From a virus: 28,961 nucleotides of DNA. This document shows positions 6,519-11,205 of this stretch, in pieces. Below the pieces are notes generated by a model, which was not told where the DNA came from, made no database searches, and worked only from the letters and a program-made list of their open reading frames with translations. Numbering within the stretch: position 1 is the first letter of the stretch; the number at the start of each line of letters is the position of its first letter. A program made the translations under genes and the position numbers. The stretch is taken from positions 1 through 28,961 of the IMG/VR virus record IMGVR_UViG_3300042894_000427. The stretch is one strand, 5' to 3'.

Positions 6519-6935
6519 TTACTTAATAGTAATAGTCTTAGGTTTCTTTTCCTCTGGAATATTGATAACTAAATCAATAGTCAGAATACCGTGCTCTAGT
6601 TCAGCGTTAGCGACTTCGGCATATTCTGGGAGGGTAAAAGAACGAGTGAACTTACGACCAGCAATACCCTTATAAACATATCGGATATCTTCTGGCAGGT
6701 CTTTGTCTTCTTTGGTTTCACCACTAACAGTCAAAACATTCTTCTCTGTTGTGATGGTTACGTCATCCTTCTCAAATCCTGCAAGAGCGAATTCAAGATA
6801 CCATTCGTTCTTTTCCTTTGAGTGGATTACGTTGTAAGGTGGGTATGTGGAGCCAACTCTGTTGATTCCTGGTGTTGCAAGCATCTTATCAAATTCCTGA
6901 CTAAGTGCTGCGAATGGGTCTGTATAGATTACCAT
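6519..6935 (-). CDS. Small heat-shock protein (Hsp20/alpha-crystallin family)
   Basis: The 138-residue protein has a short N-terminal arm (DPFAALSQEFDKML) and an alpha-crystallin domain: YNVIHSKEKNEWYLEFALAG, the FEKDDVTIT strand, LTVSGET, the RKFTRSFTLPEYAEV block and AELEHGILTIDL. A C-terminal PEEKKPKTITI tail carries the I-x-I anchor. This is the normal layout of IbpA-type ATP-independent holdases. ATG 6935 is chosen because AAGGAG lies 9 nt upstream; another ATG three codons earlier abuts the AAGGAG. It is monocistronic or first in its unit, with its own promoter and a terminator just upstream. Phage-encoded Hsp20 is known from T4-like marine phages. Confidence 0.92.
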   Translation of the reverse strand: MVIYTDPFAALSQEFDKMLATPGINRVGSTYPPYNVIHSKEKNEWYLEFALAGFEKDDVTITTEKNVLTVSGETKEDKDLPEDIRYVYKGIAGRKFTRSFTLPEYAEVANAELEHGILTIDLVINIPEEKKPKTITIK

Positions 6936-6996
6936 TTGTATCATCTCCTTTTAAGCGAGTTATTTTTTTGTACCCCCAGTTGGCAGGTACATATTT

Positions 6997-7025
6997 ATTA
7001 TAGCAAAAAAGGATAGGCTTTGCAA
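6997..7025 (-). promoter_or_regulatory. hsp20 promoter overlapping upstream terminator
   Basis: TTGCAA (7020-7025), a 17-nt spacer and TGC-TATAAT (6997-7002) form an extended -10 promoter facing hsp20. The -35 box is the loop of the terminator hairpin at 7011-7032 and the U-tract is inside the spacer. The leader then contains a TGTACC/GGTACA inverted repeat (6969-6991) before AAGGAG. Confidence 0.75.
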
Positions 7026-7032
7026 CCTATCC
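7005..7032 (-). terminator. Rho-independent terminator after the 87-aa membrane gene
   Basis: On the minus strand a perfect 7-bp stem GGATAGG/CCTATCC (7011-7017 with 7026-7032), with an 8-nt loop, is followed at once by six T (7005-7010). It stops transcripts from the membrane-protein/WhiB unit before hsp20. Confidence 0.88.
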
Positions 7033-7049
7033 CTTAATGCTTATTAAGA

Positions 7050-7313
7050 TTACTTCTTTGTGACAGTTTTCTTAACTGGTGCTTTCTTTGGTGTTGCCTT
7101 TGCAAGTGCTTCCTTGATTTCTGCTTCCTTTGGAACGATGCCAAAAGCAGGGTCCTTCGGATTGATGTATCTTAGAGCAACTGGCAATACTGCAGCAACC
7201 AATGACCATGCTAAGTCTAGTGGGTCAGTAACCCCTGCTAGATATAGTGCAGAAGCCGCACCAAGTACGCTTCTTCCATATGAGGCAGCAAGTGCCTTTA
7301 GTTTTGCATCCAT
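7050..7313 (-). CDS. Small membrane protein with Lys/Ala/Pro-rich tail (holin-like?)
   Basis: The 87-residue protein begins with a short basic helix (MDAKLKALAASYGRS), then two hydrophobic segments at about 16-28 and 33-49 (LAWSLVAAVLPVALRYI). NPKDPAFG follows, and then a strongly basic tail of alternating Lys, Ala, Pro and Thr. Similar small proteins with NP-x-DPAFG at the end of the second helix occur in many actinophages and are sometimes called holins, without firm proof. It starts behind AAGGAG and is the last gene before a strong terminator. It is not next to the endolysin here, so a lysis role is only a possibility. Confidence 0.7.
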   Translation of the reverse strand: MDAKLKALAASYGRSVLGAASALYLAGVTDPLDLAWSLVAAVLPVALRYINPKDPAFGIVPKEAEIKEALAKATPKKAPVKKTVTKK

Positions 7314-7335
7314 TTTATTTCTCCTTGTTTAATGC

Positions 7336-7770
7336 CTAATTATTAGGCGTTTCTGTATTCTCTGGCAATACTAATTTTAGTTTGTCGTATGCCTCGGAAA
7401 TTTCTCGTAATATTTTAACGTTAGCAGTTTCGCCATTTAAAACACCGAATTTCATAGCCCACCCTAATGCAGGGTCAACAACCTCATCAAATTCAGCAAG
7501 TGCTTTTTGCACTTCTTCAATATACTGGAATGCCCAGTCACGAGATTGTGAGATAAACTTCACAAAGCCATCAGTTTCGGATAGTTCTTTTGCGGAAAGT
7601 TCTTTCTGCAACTCTTCTATTCTTTGTCCAAGCATATGCTTGTGCATCTCTGATTGTATATAGAAAGATAGAATCTTTCTCTTTTGTATGTTTGACCTAA
7701 TAAGAAAATATGCCAAGACAAAAATCAGAACTGATGCTGTAATGAACAATGCTAAGTTTAGTAAATCCAT
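7336..7770 (-). CDS. N-terminally anchored membrane protein, unknown function
   Basis: The 144-residue protein starts with a transmembrane helix (LALFITASVLIFVLAYFLI, about residues 5-23) followed by a basic stop-transfer RSNIQKRK. A long helical, probably coiled-coil segment follows (about 35-100; EMHKHMLGQRIEELQKELSAKELSE). The topology suggests an N-out, cytoplasmic helical domain. Only one base separates it from the gene upstream. Its stop codon lies in the palindrome GCCTAATAATTAGGC (7334-7348), which may act as a weak stem-loop before the next ribosome site. No family recognised. Confidence 0.7.
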   Translation of the reverse strand: MDLLNLALFITASVLIFVLAYFLIRSNIQKRKILSFYIQSEMHKHMLGQRIEELQKELSAKELSETDGFVKFISQSRDWAFQYIEEVQKALAEFDEVVDPALGWAMKFGVLNGETANVKILREISEAYDKLKLVLPENTETPNN

Positions 7771-7771
7771 T

Positions 7772-8005
7772 TTAGTCTTCCAGTGCTTCTCTTAGAATCA
7801 TTACGATAGCCCCTAAGTTTTCTAGTGTAGACTTCACATCATTGATATATTTGACCGCACTCTCTAGGTCTTCTTCGGGAACTGCCAGCAGTTCTTTTGG
7901 GTCAATCTGAATTGTGATAAAGTCTTCGTTCTCTAAAAGAACCACACCAAAATTCTTTGGTGGGACTATTGCTTTAAATGCTGTAGCCATTTCTGCTGTA
8001 TACAT
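7772..8005 (-). CDS. Small acidic hypothetical protein
   Basis: The 77-residue acidic protein has an alternating strand/helix pattern: FGVVLLENEDFITIQIDPKELL, then EEDLESAVKYINDVKSTLENLGAIVMIL. It has no cysteines or membrane segment. It starts within one base of the WhiB stop codon and is followed after one base by the anchored membrane protein, so it belongs to the WhiB operon. I do not recognise the family. Confidence 0.65.
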   Translation of the reverse strand: MYTAEMATAFKAIVPPKNFGVVLLENEDFITIQIDPKELLAVPEEDLESAVKYINDVKSTLENLGAIVMILREALED

Positions 8006-8296
8006 TTAATACTCCTTATCTGTAGTTAGGTTTTGCCAGGTGTTTCCCCAGTCTTCTTTTGTTTTGTGTTTGTTGAACTCTCTAGATATTTTTCCTCTAT
8101 CTAAGTATACACCACCCCAGACACCTACCGCTTTTTGAGATACCCCAACAGCAAAGCAAGTTCTGGCAACTGGACAGATAGAGCAAAGAGAATCTATTTC
8201 TTTTCTTACTTCAACGTCTTCTTCATATGTGTCAAAGAATAGATTAACATCATCTCCACTACATATGGCTTCGTCTTTCCATTTATCATTGGACAT
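8006..8296 (-). CDS. WhiB-like Fe-S transcriptional regulator
   Basis: The 96-residue protein has the four conserved cysteines C12, C38, C41 and C47 in the WhiB pattern C-x(n)-C-x2-C-x5-C, the PVARTC segment, and the GVWGG turn at 58-62 followed by the basic YLDRGKISREFNKHK region that contacts DNA. WhiB proteins bind a [4Fe-4S] cluster and act with the principal sigma factor, and they are restricted to Actinobacteria and their phages. A phage copy (as in mycobacteriophage TM4) can block host WhiB2 and prevent superinfection. It overlaps the gene upstream by 11 nt. Confidence 0.95.
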   Translation of the reverse strand: MSNDKWKDEAICSGDDVNLFFDTYEEDVEVRKEIDSLCSICPVARTCFAVGVSQKAVGVWGGVYLDRGKISREFNKHKTKEDWGNTWQNLTTDKEY

Positions 8297-8507
8297 TCTT
8301 CTTTACCAAACTAGCAGGTATATTCCAGCCATCAACATTGGCATCAAAACGATTAGCAATATACCATTCGTTGTTGATGAACTTGGCATTTGGTTTCATC
8401 CAAGCCATGTCAGACTTTTTCAGTTCTAACACTGTCCAGCCATCCCACGATAGAAACTTATTGTTTTCTACAATTGTTTCCATTTTCTCTAGTGATTTAA
8501 TTAACAT
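8286..8507 (-). CDS. Small Trp-rich hypothetical protein
   Basis: The 73-residue protein starts MLIKSLEKMETIV and has six Trp residues (WDGWTVLELKKSDMAWM, NNEWYIANRF, VDGWNIP), with NIPASLVKK near the end. The ATG at 8507 is chosen because AAAGGTGA lies 2-3 nt upstream and the start does not then run into the neighbouring gene. An upstream ATG would force a 44-nt overlap. It is translationally linked to WhiB by an 11-nt overlap. Similar W-rich short proteins recur in actinophages without known function. Confidence 0.65.
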   Translation of the reverse strand: MLIKSLEKMETIVENNKFLSWDGWTVLELKKSDMAWMKPNAKFINNEWYIANRFDANVDGWNIPASLVKKNVQ

Positions 8508-8520
8508 AATCACCTTTCTG

Positions 8521-8871
8521 TTAGTAGCGATAAACGCCAACCTCAACATCTTTTGCTTCAGCAAGGTCTACCAAGTCAGACACAGGCTCTTTTGGTTTAC
8601 TAAAATAAGCAAAATATCCAATGTTATGAATATTATCCTTAATCCAACTTGGTGGAATCTTAATTAGTTTAATCCTAATACCACGAGCCTTTAGGCTACG
8701 CTCAGATATGTTGACAAACTCCATAGCCATATTATTAATATTAATTGGTCCAGCAGACGCAACAAGTATCTCTGTGTCTTGTGCATCTAGACTAGCCATG
8801 GCTACTCCCATTGCTCTCAAGAACACATTATAGTCAACGAAAGTCTTACTTCCCTGAATCGCTACTATCAT
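8521..8871 (-). CDS. SLOG/DUF2493-like nucleotide-binding fold protein
   Basis: The 116-residue protein starts MIVAIQGSKTFVDYNVFLRAM, matching the first strand and GS-x-TF-x-DY turn of the DUF2493 (YspA-like) SLOG family. The later ILVASAGP strand and KLIKIPPSWIKDN segment match the order of this fold. The usual GGA-x-GAD loop after the second strand is replaced by SAGPININN, so nucleotide binding may differ or be lost. SLOG proteins sense or process nucleotide-derived ligands. AAGGA lies 7 nt before the ATG. It overlaps the anchored membrane gene upstream by 26 nt. Confidence 0.6.
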   Translation of the reverse strand: MIVAIQGSKTFVDYNVFLRAMGVAMASLDAQDTEILVASAGPININNMAMEFVNISERSLKARGIRIKLIKIPPSWIKDNIHNIGYFAYFSKPKEPVSDLVDLAEAKDVEVGVYRY

Positions 8872-9268
8872 CTTTATTTCCTTCTGTTAGTTTATCAACG
8901 ATATAAATCATCTTATCTAATTCTACCTTACTAAGGCTATGTGTGTCAACCTTTTTCTTAGTAGTTTCATCAATCTGATTATTAAAAATTTTTGCTGTTT
9001 GCAAAAAACCATCTTCAATCCAATAAACATCTTTCTCTAAAAAGTATGCTTTCTTTGAATTCTTTTTTAAATGATTTGTAGACTGAGTTTTCTTCTCAGG
9101 CTTTGGCGTAACAACATCCTCTATATAATTTCTAAACAAAGCAACCTTAATGCTTTGAGAAAATTTTGGGATAGGAATACTTGACTGTGTAATTTTATTA
9201 GTAAACTTATTAAACATAATAATAGATATCAGGGTTACTAAAGAACCTAGAAAATATTCTACAATCAT
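8846..9268 (-). CDS. N-terminally anchored Lys/Ser-rich protein, unknown function
   Basis: The 140-residue protein has one N-terminal membrane helix (YFLGSLVTLISIIMF, about 5-19) and a long, Lys-, Thr- and Ser-rich soluble region without cysteines (EDVVTPKPEKKTQSTNHLKKNSKK, then YFLEKDVYWIEDGF). The C-terminus is acidic and Ser/Asp-rich. It is unlike neighbouring proteins in having little recognisable fold. The start overlaps the upstream stop as TAATG. Short mixed-charge repeats suggest a flexible membrane-tethered protein. No family recognised. Confidence 0.65.
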   Translation of the reverse strand: MIVEYFLGSLVTLISIIMFNKFTNKITQSSIPIPKFSQSIKVALFRNYIEDVVTPKPEKKTQSTNHLKKNSKKAYFLEKDVYWIEDGFLQTAKIFNNQIDETTKKKVDTHSLSKVELDKMIYIVDKLTEGNKDDSSDSGK

Positions 9269-9495
9269 TATTCCTCCAACTGCCCACGCTCATCAATAAT
9301 TTGGTAGGCAAACTGGGTCATTGCCTTCTGTGCTTTTTCATTATCAAGAATACCTTGGTAGTGATGGGCACAGAAAAGCAAATCCCCTGATGTTCCTAGT
9401 GCTTGAACGTAAGCCTGTGAGCCACAAGAATCGCATCTGTCTGATGCCTTGAGTGTCCACTTGCTATCTATTTGTTCGATTAGGTTATTTGTCAT
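9268..9495 (-). CDS. DUF7455-like zinc-ribbon protein
   Basis: The 75-residue protein carries RCDSCGSQAYVQ, then GDLLFCAHHYQG. This is the CxxC ... C-AHH arrangement of the actinobacterial DUF7455 family, where the Cys/His set probably binds zinc. The ATG at 9495 (MTNNLIEQ...) is preferred over one 7 codons upstream because it has GGAGG 11 nt before it and matches the usual short N-terminus of the family. It overlaps the FmdB-like gene by 11 nt. Function of the family unknown. It is another sign of an actinobacterial host. Confidence 0.75.
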   Translation of the reverse strand: MTNNLIEQIDSKWTLKASDRCDSCGSQAYVQALGTSGDLLFCAHHYQGILDNEKAQKAMTQFAYQIIDERGQLEE

Positions 9496-9661
9496 TTGAG
9501 TAAAATCCTCCACCATTAAATTTAATTGCTCCTACTGAGTATACCTTGTGCATCGCTGTATTGCAAGCATCACAAAGCAATTCTTTATCAGCATCATCAA
9601 AAGTCCTCACCTCTTGTGCTGTTTTCTCACAGTCTGGGCATTTAAAGTTATATGTTGGCAT
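9485..9661 (-). CDS. FmdB-like zinc-ribbon protein (58 aa)
   Basis: A complete 58-codon frame begins MPTYNFKCPDC, has a second cysteine pair (LCDAC) and ends KFNGGGFYSNDK. This is the length, MPTY start and GGGFY end typical of the small FmdB-type putative regulatory proteins, with two CxxC knuckles for one zinc. AAAAGGA lies a few bases before the ATG. It lies between the M23 peptidase and the DUF7455-like gene. The role in phage is unknown. The short length means it is easily missed by automatic calling. Confidence 0.82.
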   Translation of the reverse strand: MPTYNFKCPDCEKTAQEVRTFDDADKELLCDACNTAMHKVYSVGAIKFNGGGFYSNDK

Positions 9662-9678
9662 GATTTTCCTTTTGATAC

Positions 9679-10176
9679 CTACGGTTTCTTTGTAGGTACA
9701 ACTTTCTTAACTGCTGTAGCAACTTTAGATACAACACTCTTCTTAGGTGCTGCATCAAATACCGCAAACAAATCACGGAGGTCAGGCATACCAGCAGTAA
9801 TTAGATTTCTCTTTACACCGTATGTAACGTGTAGGTGATTTCCAGTACTTGCGGTACCTGTTGTTCCAACTAGACCAACGATTGTCTTCCCTGCTTCTAC
9901 CTTGTCACCCTGCTTGAGTGTTGATGGAACCTGGAAGTGTGCGTAAAGAATGAAGTGACCGTCATATGTTGACTGAACTAGATAGTGTCCTAGTACCTTT
10001 GTCTCTCCTACTTCCATTACTGTTCCTCCTGTGATAGCCTTAATCTTGCTACCGCCAGCAACGGACCAGTCAACGCCACGGTGTGGGTTAGTTCTGTATG
10101 ATGCCATGTTCTTGAATCCATCTCCACGCTTATTCTTCGGGAATGGTTCTACATAAATTGCAACTTTTTCTGTCAT
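9679..10176 (-). CDS. M23-family endopeptidase (endolysin candidate)
   Basis: The 165-residue protein is an LytM/M23 zinc peptidase: NPHRGVDW supplies the HxxxD pair (H32, D36), LYAHF gives H80, and GNHLHV gives the HxH at H114/H116. The strand order GTVMEVG, GHYLVQSTYDGHFILYAH, GDKVEAGKTIVGLVGTTG is the normal beta-sheet. A 25-residue Lys/Val/Pro tail follows. M23 enzymes cut peptidoglycan cross-bridges or stem peptides. The ATG at 10176 is preferred because AAAGGAAG lies 7 nt upstream; a 14-codon extension exists. There is no signal peptide, so release would need a holin. It is the first protein gene after three tRNAs and is preceded by its own -10 box. Confidence 0.93.
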   Translation of the reverse strand: MTEKVAIYVEPFPKNKRGDGFKNMASYRTNPHRGVDWSVAGGSKIKAITGGTVMEVGETKVLGHYLVQSTYDGHFILYAHFQVPSTLKQGDKVEAGKTIVGLVGTTGTASTGNHLHVTYGVKRNLITAGMPDLRDLFAVFDAAPKKSVVSKVATAVKKVVPTKKP

Positions 10177-10227
10177 ATTAATACTTCCTTTCAAGATGTA
10201 TTCTATGATTTGGGTCATAGTATTTCT

Positions 10228-10236
10228 ATTATACCA
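10228..10236 (-). promoter_or_regulatory. Extended -10 promoter (TGGTATAAT) before the M23 gene
   Basis: TGG-TATAAT then AG on the minus strand, between tRNA-Thr and the endopeptidase gene. The -35 region lies in the tRNA and does not match TTGACA well. It is the same TGGTATAATAG string as at several other promoters of this phage. Confidence 0.55.
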
Positions 10237-10243
10237 TTGACTT

Positions 10244-10318
10244 TGGAGCCACCTAACAGATTCGAACTGTTGACCTCCATATTACAAGTATGGCACTCTA
10301 CCGCTGAGTTAAGGTGGC
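10244..10318 (-). tRNA. tRNA-Thr(TGT)
   Basis: A complete cloverleaf of 75 nt with encoded CCA. Acceptor arms are GCCACCT/AGGTGGC, the anticodon stem is CCATA/TATGG with loop CTTGTAA giving anticodon TGT, the T-arm loop is GTTCGAATC, and the discriminator is T followed by CCA (10244-10246). It is the only one of the three tRNAs with CCA in the DNA. Confidence 0.95.
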
Positions 10319-10322
10319 GATG

Positions 10323-10396
10323 CGACTCTGACCAGACTTGAACTGGCGACTTCCACCGTGACAGGGTGGCACTCTAACCAACTGAGTTACAGAGTC
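10323..10396 (-). tRNA. tRNA-Asp(GTC)
   Basis: A complete cloverleaf of 74 nt. Acceptor arms are GACTCTG/CAGAGTC, the anticodon stem is CCACC/GGTGG with loop CTGTCAC giving anticodon GTC, and the T-loop is TTCAAGT. The discriminator is G, followed by CA and not CCA, so a host tRNA nucleotidyltransferase would have to complete the end. It lies 4 nt from each neighbouring tRNA. Confidence 0.95.
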
Positions 10397-10400
10397 TTTG

Positions 10401-10473
10401 CTGGGCATCCTGGGTTCGAACCAGGGACATTTCGATTAACAGTCGAACACTCTGCCAACTGAGTTAATGCCCA
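10401..10473 (-). tRNA. tRNA-Asn(GTT)
   Basis: A complete cloverleaf of 73 nt. Acceptor arms are TGGGCAT/ATGCCCA, the anticodon stem is TTCGA/TCGAA with loop CTGTTAA giving anticodon GTT, and the T-loop is TTCGAAC. The discriminator is G and CCA is not encoded in full. It is the first tRNA of a three-gene cluster with 4-nt gaps, which fits processing from one transcript. Confidence 0.95.
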
Positions 10474-10483
10474 TCACTATTTA

Positions 10484-10489
10484 ATTATA
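10484..10489 (-). promoter_or_regulatory. Possible -10 box of the tRNA cluster
   Basis: TATAAT overlaps the TAA stop of the gene upstream and ends 10 nt before the 5' end of tRNA-Asn. That is a suitable distance for a tRNA promoter, but no convincing -35 box is seen, and readthrough from the 10755 promoter could also supply the tRNAs. Confidence 0.4.
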
Positions 10490-10727
10490 CAGTGTAACCG
10501 TCATTAGTTGCTCGCCATACAGACGCAGGATGATTCTCCTGAACAGCCAACTTAGTTGCTTCGTCTTCATAAAGTCTAATCATATGAATACATGGGTCTG
10601 CACCTTGGTCAAAACCCCAATCTTCTTCTGCAGTAGTTGGCGTTCCATCGTGAATAACACAAACAGCAGGACCATTCCAGCCCTGTGATAAACCATACTG
10701 CAACCATTCGTCAAAAGTCATTGACAT
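10485..10727 (-). CDS. Small hypothetical protein with own strong promoter
   Basis: The 80-residue, acidic protein runs MSMTFDEWLQYGLSQGW, then PAVCVIHDGTPTTAEEDWGFDQGADPCIHMIRLY. The CVIHDG...E..GFDQGxDPCIH pattern places two Cys and two His in a way that could bind a metal, and similar proteins occur in actinophages without known function. The ATG at 10727 is chosen because AAGGGG lies 7 nt upstream; an ATG 14 codons earlier would lie around the promoter's own start point. It is the first gene of a unit running into the tRNAs and, perhaps, the endopeptidase. Confidence 0.7.
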   Translation of the reverse strand: MSMTFDEWLQYGLSQGWNGPAVCVIHDGTPTTAEEDWGFDQGADPCIHMIRLYEDEATKLAVQENHPASVWRATNDGYTV

Positions 10728-10754
10728 AGAAAAACCCCTTTCAGGTCTATATCT

Positions 10755-10783
10755 AGTATAAAGCACCAAAAAGGGTTTGTCAA
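10755..10783 (-). promoter_or_regulatory. Strong sigma-70-type promoter (TTGACA-17-TATACT)
   Basis: Minus-strand TTGACA (10778-10783), 17-nt spacer, TATACT (10755-10760), just after the stop of the holin-like gene. An inverted repeat AAACCCTTT (within the spacer side) and AAAGGGGTTT (the ribosome site of the downstream gene) brackets the -10 box. A read-through transcript could thus fold to hide the AAGGGG, while a transcript started here could not. Confidence 0.85.
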
Positions 10784-10792
10784 GTTATTTCT

Positions 10793-11026
10793 CTACTTTT
10801 TTGCTGGAATGTTGTCAACAAATGCTTTGTCAATTTCATCATTAGTTAGTTTACCATCATTGAGATACCCACGAGATAGGTCCTCAATCACATTGGCGAT
10901 ACCCATTACACCTGCCAAAATAGCAGTCTGGACTACATCAATGCCGATTACTGCACCAGCACCAATGGTAGCCAAAGCAGTTACTAAAAATAGAGCAAGC
11001 ATACGCTTTGCAATCTTTAAAATCAT
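10793..11026 (-). CDS. Small membrane protein, second holin candidate
   Basis: The 77-residue protein has two hydrophobic stretches near its N-terminus, ALFLVTALATIGAGAVIGI (about 10-28) and VQTAILAGVMGIANVI (about 30-45). A polar, charged C-terminus follows (EDLSRGYLNDGKLTNDEIDKAF). The size, two-helix topology and position directly behind another small two-helix protein and upstream of an endolysin are those of phage holins. The ATG 11026 has GGAGG a few bases upstream and overlaps the previous stop as TAATG; an ATG 17 codons upstream would lie inside the neighbour. Function inferred from context only. Confidence 0.65.
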   Translation of the reverse strand: MILKIAKRMLALFLVTALATIGAGAVIGIDVVQTAILAGVMGIANVIEDLSRGYLNDGKLTNDEIDKAFVDNIPAKK

Positions 11027-11205
11027 TAGTCTTCCTCCTTGTCTTTTGGATTTCTTAATGGATATGTAATTACCCAAAGAACGCTTGTTCCTACGATGGC
11101 ATATCCAACTACTTCTTTGGCAGAGCCTTCTAGGACTAACCAGGCAACAAACATACCGAGGAGAGTCCAGGCTTGACCAACGATGTCATTTAAAAATTTC
11201 TTCAT
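11026..11205 (-). CDS. Small two-helix membrane protein (59 aa), holin candidate
   Basis: A complete 59-codon frame starts MKKFLNDIVGQAW. It has two membrane segments (about 12-27, WTLLGMFVAWLVLEGS, and 33-49, VGYAIVGTSVLWVITYP) and a charged C-terminal tail RNPKDKEED. Its ATG overlaps the TGA of the PA14 protein (ATGA), with AAGGAGG 6-7 nt upstream inside the last codons of that gene. Its own stop overlaps the next start (TAATG). Two short membrane proteins in tandem, coupled like this and lying upstream of a peptidoglycan endopeptidase, suggest a holin/antiholin pair. No experimental family is recognised. Confidence 0.7.
   Translation of the reverse strand: MKKFLNDIVGQAWTLLGMFVAWLVLEGSAKEVVGYAIVGTSVLWVITYPLRNPKDKEED

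Noticed and set aside
6961-6993. 10-codon ORF (MYLPTGGTKK) in the hsp20 leader
   Set aside because: It is only 4 nt from the -10 box, so the transcript probably starts at or within its ATG; spacing does not support leaderless use as well as at the other sites.
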